From NCBI GenBank assembly GCA_026014565.1, contig JAOZIB010000014.1, positions 1-64,000 of the forward strand: a stretch of 64,000 bases of DNA. Reading direction: 5' to 3'. The notes under the pieces are model-generated. The model made no database searches. It saw nothing but the letters and a program-made list of their open reading frames with translations, and had not been told where the DNA came from. Of this stretch, positions 56,583 through 64,000 are shown one piece after another; the first letter of the stretch is position 1; every line of letters begins with the position of its first letter. A program made the position numbers and the translations under genes. The DNA is from Candidatus Bathyarchaeum sp. GTDB taxonomy: Archaea > Thermoproteota > Bathyarchaeia > Bathyarchaeales > Bathyarchaeaceae.

Positions 56583-57512
56583 ATGGATGTAGTTAACGTT
56601 AGGTTGCCCAGCAATGTTGTAAAAGATTTGGAAAAACTAGCAAAACGCCACGATCTGAGCAGGTCAGAAGTCATAAGACAGGCATTGATTGTTTACATCC
56701 ATTTTGTGGAAAATGTTGGAACCTTACTGCGTCCAACAATATTCAGAGTCAAACCAGCTCAAATTTCCTATGTAACTAGGGGTGATGTTTCAATAATGAA
56801 AATGCCCACAGGTCATGCGATTGTTGTAGGTTCTTCTTCATCAGGGGGCGTTGGACCCAAACCTATGGACAAGATAAAAAGCAGTGGCAAAATAGTAGGG
56901 AAATTTCTAGCAAGAGTAGCATCAATGGACGTTGCAGCTACAGGGGCATTTCCTGTTTCAGTTTCAGTTACGTTGGGTGTCGAAAAAGAGCCCACGGGCA
57001 ACCAAATCATAGAAGGCATACAAAAAGAAATCCGAGGACTAGGCTTAGATCCCAACCAAGTTTTGAAGGAAAATACTGAAGAAAATTTTGAAACCATCCA
57101 AACAGGTGCAGGAATAACCGTTGTAGGCTTAGCAAACGAAGATGAACTAAGGCTCGCAAAAACTGTGCCCGGAGATTTGGTTGTTGCAATTGGTGAACCC
57201 AAACTAGGAGATGAAGTTATTCCGGCAGAAGCCAGAGGAGAAATTGCAAACCTTAAAGACGTAACAGCATTAGCTAGAAAAAAATACGTTCATGATATTG
57301 TTCCGGTTGGCTCCTTTGGCATTATTCATGAAGCAAAAATGTTGGCATACAGCATTGGACGGCAATTAAAAATCGATGAAACTACAAAATTGGATTTGAA
57401 CAAGTCTGCTGGACCGGCTACAGTGGTCTTAGCAACAGTAGACAAGAAAAAAGTAGATGAATTACAGTTTTTCATTAGAAAACCAATCAACGTGATCGGA
57501 GAAATAATGTAA
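56583..57512 (+). CDS. RHH DNA-binding domain fused to an AIRS-like (CblS-paralogous) domain
   Basis: A 309-residue protein. Residues 1-45 form a CopG/RHH domain (VNVRLPSNVVKDLEKLA, DLSRSEVIRQALIVYI). Residues about 75-309 repeat the fold of the adjacent kinase: IVVGSSSSGGVGPKPMDKIK, GAGITVVGLA, LGDEVIPAEARGEIANL, VPVGSFGIIHEAKMLAYSI, KSAGPATVVLATV. A shared ligand between the enzyme and the regulator is likely. It is divergent from the CblT/CblS-like operon over 90 bases. No such regulator is known to me. Confidence 0.7.
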   Translation: MDVVNVRLPSNVVKDLEKLAKRHDLSRSEVIRQALIVYIHFVENVGTLLRPTIFRVKPAQISYVTRGDVSIMKMPTGHAIVVGSSSSGGVGPKPMDKIKSSGKIVGKFLARVASMDVAATGAFPVSVSVTLGVEKEPTGNQIIEGIQKEIRGLGLDPNQVLKENTEENFETIQTGAGITVVGLANEDELRLAKTVPGDLVVAIGEPKLGDEVIPAEARGEIANLKDVTALARKKYVHDIVPVGSFGIIHEAKMLAYSIGRQLKIDETTKLDLNKSAGPATVVLATVDKKKVDELQFFIRKPINVIGEIM

Positions 57513-57599
57513 CAAAGGGATCAACATGAAACTTAATTAAACTCAAGTTTACAAACGGTTTATTTTGTCTGTTGTCGACTTGTTTTAAGTTGAACCTAA

Positions 57600-58835
57600 T
57601 TGACAGCTTTGGCTAAACTCAGGGATGAATTCTCGTTTATCAAAGGTAACATCTTAATTAACACAATTACTATTGCGATAATCCTTGTTACTTCAGCTGT
57701 TCCATATACTTTTTATCCAAAATACATTGAGGGCCTAGGCGGCAACTCCTTCATTGTTGGCGTAATAGGTTTTACAGCATATGTAACATTGGCTTTGGTT
57801 CAAATTCCGGGTGGCTATCTTGCAGACAAACATGGAAGACGAAAACTAACTGTAACCATGACCTTTGCAATCTCGATAACATATTTTCTGTATGCCATCG
57901 CGCCCAATTGGCAATTTTTCATGTTTGCTACAATACTACAAAACATATTCATGATTTATCAACCAGCGCTTCAAGCACTGGTAGCAGATTCTACCCCTCC
58001 AGAAAAACGGGGAATGGGGTTTTCTATCATCAACCTTTTACATCATATTTCCATTCCTTCGCCCATAATTGCAGGAATACTGGTGGTTCAGTTTGGGATA
58101 ATTACTGGAATGCAAATTGGCTACCTGATTGTTAGTGTAGCATTTATCGTAACAGCAATAATTCGAACAAAATTCAAAGAAACCCTAAAAACAACAGTAG
58201 AAGGCAACCCCATAACAGATGTAATCAAAAACATTCCCACATCCATAATTGAAAGCACAAAAGCCCTCAAAACTGAATCTAAACCGATGCTGTTCCTTTT
58301 TGGAAGTTTTGCAATCTACCATTTTGCATGGTACATGTGCTCTATATACCTAGTTGTTTATGCAACAGAGGCACTAAACATTCCTGAGCTTCAATGGGCC
58401 TTACTAATGAGCTGGTTTTCCATCGTCAACGTAGCAACAGCACTGCCCTGCGGCAAAATCGTAGACAAAATCGGAAGAAAAAAACCACTAATCGCAGCTT
58501 GGATTTTGTTCATTCCAGGACTTGTTGCATTCGTTTATGGAAACCCCATAATAATCGCCATGTGTTTACTTTGTTTTGGAGTAGCCCTGATTTTAGCAAA
58601 CAGCGCATACTCTGCATTAATGGCAGACTTTGTTGTCAGAGAAAAACGTGGAAAAGTAATCGGTAGCACAAATTTCTTTTTTAACATCTTAAGCGGTTTA
58701 GGTCAACTCTCAGGCGGAATCATGTATGAATACGTGTCTCCGGCTCTTCCTTTTTTTACTGCTGCAATTCTGTTTGTCCCATGTCTTGTTTTGACCGTTT
58801 TGAAAGTTCAGGAACCAACAAAAAGAGAACAATAA
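57600..58835 (+). CDS. Major facilitator superfamily transporter
   Basis: A 411-residue, 12-helix transporter. GGYLADKHGRRKL (about 72-84) and CGKIVDKIGRKKPLI (about 282-296) are the two cytosolic MFS motif A copies. TTG start. It lies 87 bases after the RHH-AIRS gene on the same strand and may export or import a related compound, but this is only proximity. Confidence 0.88.
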   Translation: MTALAKLRDEFSFIKGNILINTITIAIILVTSAVPYTFYPKYIEGLGGNSFIVGVIGFTAYVTLALVQIPGGYLADKHGRRKLTVTMTFAISITYFLYAIAPNWQFFMFATILQNIFMIYQPALQALVADSTPPEKRGMGFSIINLLHHISIPSPIIAGILVVQFGIITGMQIGYLIVSVAFIVTAIIRTKFKETLKTTVEGNPITDVIKNIPTSIIESTKALKTESKPMLFLFGSFAIYHFAWYMCSIYLVVYATEALNIPELQWALLMSWFSIVNVATALPCGKIVDKIGRKKPLIAAWILFIPGLVAFVYGNPIIIAMCLLCFGVALILANSAYSALMADFVVREKRGKVIGSTNFFFNILSGLGQLSGGIMYEYVSPALPFFTAAILFVPCLVLTVLKVQEPTKREQ

Positions 58836-58862
58836 AAAGCTCAGATGAACTCGATTTAAAAC

Positions 58863-59594
58863 CTAAAAGAAATTTGCAGATTTCAGGTCATCGAAACTAA
58901 GTGTTCTATCATGTAATGTAGTAGCAACTAATGCTCCAGTAACCCCAATTTTGTTTAGTTCATCTAATTCAGTGAAACTTCGGATTCCACCACCAACAAT
59001 TACGTCAACTTTGGTCTTTTCAACAAGATGTTTGATGAACTGCAAATCAACACCAAACTCAGTCCCGACACGGCTTAAATCCAAAAGAATAATTTCTGTT
59101 ACACCTAAGCCCTCAAGCTTTTTGACAAAGGAAAAAACATCTAAAGAAGAAAGCAACGATGATTTGGTGAGTAGTTTTCCATTTTTTTGGTCTATGCTAA
59201 TTGTAACATTGTTTTCTCCAAAGCGTTCAATTGATTGCTTTACAAAATCTAAACTTTGTAAAGTTTCTGAACCGATTATGACCTTTGAAACTTTAGCATC
59301 CAGAACTTCTTGGACACGTTTTAGCTCTGAGGCACCGGAGTCAACCATAAAATCAAGGTTTGTTGTTTGAGCAATCTGTTTGATTAGATTCAGGTTCATT
59401 GGTTTGCCTAAGATTGCATCCAAATCAGCCAAATATAACTTAGTAAACCCTACGGCTTCAAAAAAAGAAGCAATAGTCAACGGGTTTGTGGACTTTAAAA
59501 GACAACTTTTTAGGGGTTTGTACTGGTTTCTTTCCCCTCGTTTGCCGTGGACTGCAACACCATTTAAAACGTCAATCACAGGAATAACTTTCAT
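58863..59594 (-). CDS. HisA/HisF-related TIM-barrel protein (hisAF_rel) of a methanofuran cluster
   Basis: A 243-residue TIM barrel: VIPVIDVLNGVAVHGKRGER (about 3-22) with the Asp-8 position of HisA, FMVDSGASELKRV, VTISIDQKNGKLL and VIVGGGIRSFTELDEL. TIGR00734 groups such archaeal proteins apart from true HisA. Here it faces mfnD with 45 bases between, so it may catalyse or assist a step of methanofuran synthesis. Its reaction is not known. It is not a histidine gene: no other his genes are nearby. Confidence 0.7.
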   Translation of the reverse strand: MKVIPVIDVLNGVAVHGKRGERNQYKPLKSCLLKSTNPLTIASFFEAVGFTKLYLADLDAILGKPMNLNLIKQIAQTTNLDFMVDSGASELKRVQEVLDAKVSKVIIGSETLQSLDFVKQSIERFGENNVTISIDQKNGKLLTKSSLLSSLDVFSFVKKLEGLGVTEIILLDLSRVGTEFGVDLQFIKHLVEKTKVDVIVGGGIRSFTELDELNKIGVTGALVATTLHDRTLSFDDLKSANFF

Positions 59595-59639
59595 TACGAG
59601 TCACGCATTAATAACAAGAAGATACAGTGAGGGCAAAGT

Positions 59640-60869
59640 TTGAACCTTTTGATACTAGAATGGATTTCTGGAGGCGGATACTCAGGTCAAAAACTTTCAA
59701 GCACTATCCTTAGCGAAGGCTACGCAATGCTGAGATGTATAATTTCAGACTGTAAAACAGCAGGACACACAGTTACCACATTTCTAGACCAAAGACTAAC
59801 AACTTTTAATCCACCCAACAAAGCAGACAAAATAATTCATATATCATCCCGTGATGGTTTCTACAAAAAATTATCAGAAATTTCAAGTATATTTGATGGC
59901 GTTTATGTTATTGCACCAGAATCAGGCAAAATTTTAGAAAATCTAGTAAAAACAGTAGAAAAATCTGGAGGAATTTCGCTTAACTGCAACTCTGAATCCA
60001 TAAAACGGGTTTCAAACAAGATGACAACCTATGAAACACTGAAAAAGCATGGGCTTCAAGTTCCAGAAACAATTTTAGTGAAAAATGATGAAAAGGTCAA
60101 CATCATTAAGGGTTTAGCCGAAAAGCTGGGTTATCCAGTGATTTTTAAGCCCCTTGATGGAGTCAGCTGCGCTGGATTAAGTGTTGTAGACACAGAAAAC
60201 GACATTGCAATGGCACAAAGGAAAGTTGCAAAAGAGTCAACAAGTGAGCAGTTTATAATTCAAAAACAGATTAGAGGAAAAAACGCTAGTGTATGTGTAT
60301 TCTCTGATGGAAACAAATCGGTGTCTGCTACGGTGAATCAACAGTTTGTAACTTTGGCTTCACCAGAAGATGAGTCAAAATACTACGGGGGAATTGTTCC
60401 GTACAATCACCCATTAGAAAAAGAAGCACTAAAAGCTGCAGAAAAAGCAGTTGAAGTTATGAAGGAATTAAAGGGTTATGTGGGCGTAGACATTGTATTA
60501 ACTGACATGGAACCGGTTGTGATGGAAATTAACCCACGGCTTACTGTATCTTATATCGGCTTAAAAAAAGCCGTGAATTTCAATCCCGCTCAAGCAATAA
60601 TTAATGCCACAGTTGAAGGAAAGTTACCAAAAAAGGTCCAAAAGACAGGATACACACTATTTTCCAAAGTAACAGTTCCAACAAGGGGCACCCAAGACAT
60701 CAAACAAACCTACAACATGAAAGCAGTTGTGTCACCACCATTTCCGGTTGAAAAAAATGAAATATCATATGGTTTAGTTGCTGTTGATTCAATTACTAGT
60801 AATGGCGCTAGGTCAGCGTTTTACCGAACAAAAAAACAGTTGCTTAACATCTATCGTGGAGGAGCCTAA
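59640..60869 (+). CDS. mfnD: Tyramine-L-glutamate ligase (MfnD)
   Basis: A 409-residue ATP-grasp ligase: SIKRVSNKMTTYETLKKHGL (about 120-139), YPVIFKPLDGVSCAGLSVVD (about 163-182), QIRGKNASVCVFSDG, and GYVGVDIVLTDMEPVVMEINPRLT, the Mg-binding end. MfnD makes gamma-glutamyltyramine, the first amide of methanofuran. TTG start. Three bases before mfnF: one operon. Confidence 0.82.
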   Translation: MNLLILEWISGGGYSGQKLSSTILSEGYAMLRCIISDCKTAGHTVTTFLDQRLTTFNPPNKADKIIHISSRDGFYKKLSEISSIFDGVYVIAPESGKILENLVKTVEKSGGISLNCNSESIKRVSNKMTTYETLKKHGLQVPETILVKNDEKVNIIKGLAEKLGYPVIFKPLDGVSCAGLSVVDTENDIAMAQRKVAKESTSEQFIIQKQIRGKNASVCVFSDGNKSVSATVNQQFVTLASPEDESKYYGGIVPYNHPLEKEALKAAEKAVEVMKELKGYVGVDIVLTDMEPVVMEINPRLTVSYIGLKKAVNFNPAQAIINATVEGKLPKKVQKTGYTLFSKVTVPTRGTQDIKQTYNMKAVVSPPFPVEKNEISYGLVAVDSITSNGARSAFYRTKKQLLNIYRGGA

Positions 60870-60872
60870 AAG

Positions 60873-61949
60873 GTGGTATATGTTCTGGGATTGGATATTG
60901 GTGGCGCCAATACTAAAGCAACGTTGTTGAAAAGTGAACAAGGTAAGGTTATCGAACGAAAAACGGTTCTAGAATATTTTCCGGTATGGAAGAAAGAAAA
61001 GAGTCAGTTTTCAGAATTGATAAAAAAGATTAAGAAAACTTTGGTCAACTCTACAATTCTAGATGGGGTTGGGGTTACTATAACTGCAGAGCTTTCTGAT
61101 GCATACATGACAAAAAGAGAAGGAATCAATCACGTTTTGGATTGTGTTATACAAGTTTTTGGTGATGTGCCAGTTTTTGTTCTTGATGTTGAAGCTAATT
61201 TGTTATCGGTTACGCAAGCTTTGAAAGAGCCACTTAAGGTTTCGTCGGCTAATTGGGCGGCAACGGGTTGGCTTGTTTCTCGATTAATCAAAAATGGGAT
61301 AGTTGTTGATGTTGGAAGCACCACCGCCAGCATTATTCCAATAATTAATGGAAAAGTCGCTGCACACGGCAAAACTGATTTAGAAAAGCTCCAAAATGGA
61401 GAACTTGTTTATTCAGGGTCGTTGCGGACAAATGTTGCTGCAATCGTTAAGGCTGTTCCTGTAAAAGGAAAAACAACGCGAGTTTGTTCAGAACTTTTTG
61501 CACAGTCAGGTGATGTTCATCTGATTCTAGGTAACATATCAAAAGAAGATTACACCGCAGAAACATGCGATGGACGCGGAAAAACCAAACAGGAAACCAT
61601 TGCTAGGTTAGCTCGGGTTGTATCTGCAGACACAGATATGCTAACAGATCAAGAGATACTGTATATGGCCGAGTTTGTTTACGAAAAGCAGGTTGAGCAG
61701 ATTTCTGAAGGGTTAAATCAAGTTTATGAAAGCACCAAGTTGCCTAAAGAAAGCATAAAAATTGTAGTTACTGGCCTAGGCAGAAACTTTTTGGCTCGAA
61801 AAGCTGCACAACAAGTTGGCTTTAGTAAAATCATGGACATGAAAGACATACTAGATGCCGATTCGGCAGTTGTTTCACCATCAGTTGGGGTGGCCCTTAT
61901 GACGGCTAATTATTTGGAGGGAAAAACAACAACATGGAAGCAATCTTGA
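60873..61949 (+). CDS. mfnF: Methanofuran-unit coupling enzyme MfnF (actin/Hsp70-like fold)
   Basis: A 358-residue protein with VLGLDIGGANTKATLLK (about 4-20) and IVVDVGSTTASIIPI (about 147-161), the phosphate loops of the hydantoinase/actin-like fold. In Methanocaldococcus MfnF joins the furan diphosphate to gamma-glutamyltyramine. GTG start after AGGTG-like sequence. It overlaps mfnE by 16 bases. Confidence 0.82.
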   Translation: MVYVLGLDIGGANTKATLLKSEQGKVIERKTVLEYFPVWKKEKSQFSELIKKIKKTLVNSTILDGVGVTITAELSDAYMTKREGINHVLDCVIQVFGDVPVFVLDVEANLLSVTQALKEPLKVSSANWAATGWLVSRLIKNGIVVDVGSTTASIIPIINGKVAAHGKTDLEKLQNGELVYSGSLRTNVAAIVKAVPVKGKTTRVCSELFAQSGDVHLILGNISKEDYTAETCDGRGKTKQETIARLARVVSADTDMLTDQEILYMAEFVYEKQVEQISEGLNQVYESTKLPKESIKIVVTGLGRNFLARKAAQQVGFSKIMDMKDILDADSAVVSPSVGVALMTANYLEGKTTTWKQS

Positions 61950-62599
61950 AAATTGGCGGAAGCTTAGCTGCAGACCCTGCTTGTTTGAAAATTCTTTGTC
62001 AAGAATTAAGTCAATTAGCTAAAACTCATGAAATTGCTGTTGTTCCAGGGGGAGCAGAATTTGCAGATACTGTAAGAAAATTTGACGAAAAATATGGACT
62101 CTCAAAAACAGCAACTCATAAAATGGCCATATTAGCAATGGATCAGTATGGACTGCTTTTGTCGGATATTACTCCAGACTCTTACGTTTGTTATGGGTTA
62201 CAAGAAATAATCCAGTCTAAGAAGAAGGGAAGACTACCGATTTTTTTACCATCACAATTTATGTTTCGTGACGATTCTTTGGAAAAATCCTGGAATGTAA
62301 CCTCAGATACAATAGCGGCATACATTGCAAAAAAACTGTGTGCTGAAAAAGTGGTGCTAGTGAAAGATGTTGATGGAATTTTCTTGAAAGACCCCAAAGC
62401 AGAGGACAGTAAACTGCTTGAAACATTGTCTGCTAAAGAAATGCAGAGCTGGAATAAAACAACAAGTGTTGACAAGGCATTACCAAAAATGCTTCTACAA
62501 AATAAAATGCAATGCTACATAGTTAACGGTAAACACTTGGAAAGAATTAGCGACATTTTAGAAAATAAAAAAACTGTTTACACAAAAATTACAGTTTAA
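61934..62599 (+). CDS. mfnE: MfnE, furan-phosphate kinase (amino acid kinase fold)
   Basis: A 221-residue kinase of the amino acid kinase family: ILKIGGSLAADPACLKIL (about 4-21), VVPGGAEFADTVR, VTSDTIAAYIAKKL and VLVKDVDGIFLKDP (about 140-153). In the pathway it phosphorylates [5-(aminomethyl)furan-3-yl]methyl phosphate to the diphosphate. The ATG lies inside the 3' end of mfnF. Convergent with mfnB, 7 bases apart. Confidence 0.82.
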   Translation: MEAILKIGGSLAADPACLKILCQELSQLAKTHEIAVVPGGAEFADTVRKFDEKYGLSKTATHKMAILAMDQYGLLLSDITPDSYVCYGLQEIIQSKKKGRLPIFLPSQFMFRDDSLEKSWNVTSDTIAAYIAKKLCAEKVVLVKDVDGIFLKDPKAEDSKLLETLSAKEMQSWNKTTSVDKALPKMLLQNKMQCYIVNGKHLERISDILENKKTVYTKITV

Positions 62600-62606
62600 T
62601 TTTAAC

Positions 62607-63323
62607 TTATACTGCATTAAGTGCTTCGACGAATTCTGCAACTTTTTCTTGTTCAAGTTTTCCATATACTCGATCTTTTTTGGCACAAACGGCTCCTCTA
62701 ACCCCAATGATGTCGGCGCCCAAAAGGTGCAGCATTGGAATGTCACTAGGGGTTAAAGAGCCTGCAAGGGCAGCAAGTAAATTGTGTTCATGGGCTTTTG
62801 TGACAAATTCTGCTAGTTGTATATCCTTTAGAAAAGTGAACAGGTTGCTTTTTCCATCTTTTATTTTAACGTCAATAAGCACACCATCAGCACCTGAAGA
62901 GTCTGCAACTTCTGGAAGGTCAAGAGGACTTACGCATCCAACCGATTCAAAGTCAGCATATCCAGACGCAATTATTTTCAAGTTAGAATTGTAGTCTTTT
63001 ACTGCTTTAACTACTTCAGTCATCAGAATAGTTGCTTCTTCTGTGTTTTTTACGCCAAAAAGACCGGCTTTAACATAATCTGCGCCAGAAACTGCAGCAC
63101 CAAGAGCAGCCAATGAAGCAGTTCCAGGCAAATTAGGCAAATCCCCGATGGTGGCGCTTAATTCTAGGTTTTTGGGCATAACCTGTTTAACTGTTTGTAT
63201 TACATGAGGAAAGTTTGCTCCAAGGGAGCCTTCTTTGGGGTTTTTAACGTCGATTATATCCGCTCCGCCTTTGATGCTGTCATGGGCTTCGGTTTTGTTT
63301 ACAACGCTAACTAGCAGTTTCAT
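62607..63323 (-). CDS. mfnB: (5-formylfuran-3-yl)methyl phosphate synthase (MfnB)
   Basis: A 238-residue TIM barrel: DIIDVKNPKEGSLGANFP (about 22-39) with Lys-27, the Schiff-base Lys of the Methanocaldococcus enzyme, and VLIDVKIKDGK with Lys-155. It forms the furan ring from two glyceraldehyde-3-phosphates. ATG start. It is the last mfn gene in the window; mfnA and mfnC were not found. Confidence 0.88.
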   Translation of the reverse strand: MKLLVSVVNKTEAHDSIKGGADIIDVKNPKEGSLGANFPHVIQTVKQVMPKNLELSATIGDLPNLPGTASLAALGAAVSGADYVKAGLFGVKNTEEATILMTEVVKAVKDYNSNLKIIASGYADFESVGCVSPLDLPEVADSSGADGVLIDVKIKDGKSNLFTFLKDIQLAEFVTKAHEHNLLAALAGSLTPSDIPMLHLLGADIIGVRGAVCAKKDRVYGKLEQEKVAEFVEALNAV

Positions 63324-63415
63324 TGGGTCACCGTCTCGGTTTCTTTTCAGGTAATCAGGGCTTATATTCTTTAAGTTTAATAAGAAAACTTAACCGCCAA
63401 GTAATACATACATAA

Positions 63416-63997
63416 ATGTTGATTATGACAAACCATCAACCAACACCAACTAATCATGACCCGATTGAAATCGCAACATTAGGCGGAGGATGTTTTTGGT
63501 GCATAGAAGCTGCCTTTGAACAAATAAATGGCGTACTAAAGGTTGAGTCAGGTTATTCGGGAGGAATAACTTCGGCTCCAAGTTACGAACAGGTTTGCAC
63601 CGGAACAACAGGGCACGCAGAAGTAGTCCAAATAACATTTGACTCAACAACAGTGACATTCAAAGAAATTTTGGAAATTTTTTTCACAGCCCATGACCCA
63701 ACAACATTGAATCAACAAGGAGCAGATGTAGGCACACAGTATCGTTCAGTTATTTTTTATCACACTAAACAACAAAAAGAAACAGCCAAACAAGTTATCC
63801 AAGAAATTGAAGCCATGAAAATTTGGGGCCGCCCCATAGTGACAAAAGTTGAACCTTTTAAAAAATTCTACAAAGCAGAAGATTATCACGACAAATATTT
63901 TGCTCGGCATCCTGAAGCGGGTTACTGTAGAGTAGTTATTGCTCCAAAAATCGCCAAGTTAAGAAAGAAGTATAAAGAAAGACTGAAAAAAGGTTAA
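63416..63997 (+). CDS. msrA: Peptide methionine-S-sulfoxide reductase MsrA
   Basis: A 193-residue MsrA: GGGCFWCIEAAFEQ (about 22-35) with the catalytic Cys, GYSGG, TGHAEVVQ, FFTAHDPTTLNQQG and EAGYCRVVI. It reduces methionine sulfoxide. ATG at 63416 or 63425. The end of the window follows 3 bases after the gene. Confidence 0.95.
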   Translation: MLIMTNHQPTPTNHDPIEIATLGGGCFWCIEAAFEQINGVLKVESGYSGGITSAPSYEQVCTGTTGHAEVVQITFDSTTVTFKEILEIFFTAHDPTTLNQQGADVGTQYRSVIFYHTKQQKETAKQVIQEIEAMKIWGRPIVTKVEPFKKFYKAEDYHDKYFARHPEAGYCRVVIAPKIAKLRKKYKERLKKG

Positions 63998-64000
63998 TTA

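Overview
The window (64 kb, A+T-rich) is archaeal. Evidence: a group II chaperonin (thermosome), an archaeal histone, ABCE1, a Cgi121 KEOPS subunit, an archaeal-type RNase P RNA, TATA boxes upstream of genes, and four methanofuran-biosynthesis enzymes. The many predicted surface proteins ending in a PEF-like motif, a membrane helix and a basic tail, together with ADP-forming acyl-CoA synthetase and archaeal C1-cofactor genes, fit a Bathyarchaeia-like lineage. That placement is an inference; the 23S gene here would settle it. No phage, plasmid or insertion sequence was recognised. The first bases look like the end of a CRISPR array that lies outside the window.

Layout. 1-2.7 kb: a possible last CRISPR repeat, a LytS-type membrane protein, and a minus-strand row of very short Cys-rich genes. 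2.7-9.7 kb: a beta-helix surface protein, an SPFH/zinc-ribbon pair, two divergent radical SAM genes, a stomatin-like protein and a small membrane protein. 9.8-13.5 kb: a solitary 23S rRNA gene with its processing stem, divergent from rnpB; no 16S, 5S or tRNA is linked. 13.6-20.8 kb: secreted proteins, a beta-propeller protein, a LOG-family protein, small paralogous proteins and an AsnC-like regulator. 20.9-24.6 kb: a crotonase / thiolase / DUF35 / 3-hydroxyacyl-CoA dehydrogenase operon. 24.6-34.4 kb: an arrestin-like and an SPFH protein, a fluoride riboswitch with its Fluc channel, MTA phosphorylase, a phosphoribosyltransferase, two surface proteins and ABCE1. 34.5-45.5 kb: AIM24, MscS, Sua5 overlapping Cgi121, a second phosphoribosyltransferase, HtpX, RtcA, several small proteins, a ROK kinase, thermosome and histone. 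45.6-54.8 kb: an acyl-CoA synthetase-GNAT fusion, an ABC ATPase remnant, a NifU-like protein, a molybdopterin oxidoreductase, endonuclease IV, a Vps62-domain protein and a PKD-domain protein. 55.2-57.5 kb: a probable alpha-ribazole (cobamide lower-ligand) salvage pair facing a ribbon-helix-helix regulator fused to a paralogue of the salvage kinase. 58.8-63.3 kb: a methanofuran cluster (HisA-like, MfnD, MfnF, MfnE, MfnB). 63.4-64 kb: MsrA.

How the genes work together. The methanofuran and corrinoid-salvage loci point to an H4MPT-type C1 branch and a corrinoid-dependent metabolism. The beta-oxidation-like operon and the ADP-forming synthetase module point to acyl-CoA turnover with ATP recovery. 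Sua5 and Cgi121 belong to the same tRNA t6A pathway. Three surface-protein transcription units share a palindrome, GTCAA-N6-TTGAC, which looks like an undescribed operator. The strongest candidates for new biology are the kinase-derived RHH regulator of the corrinoid locus, the GTCAA regulon, and the row of tiny CxxC proteins beside the CRISPR-like end.
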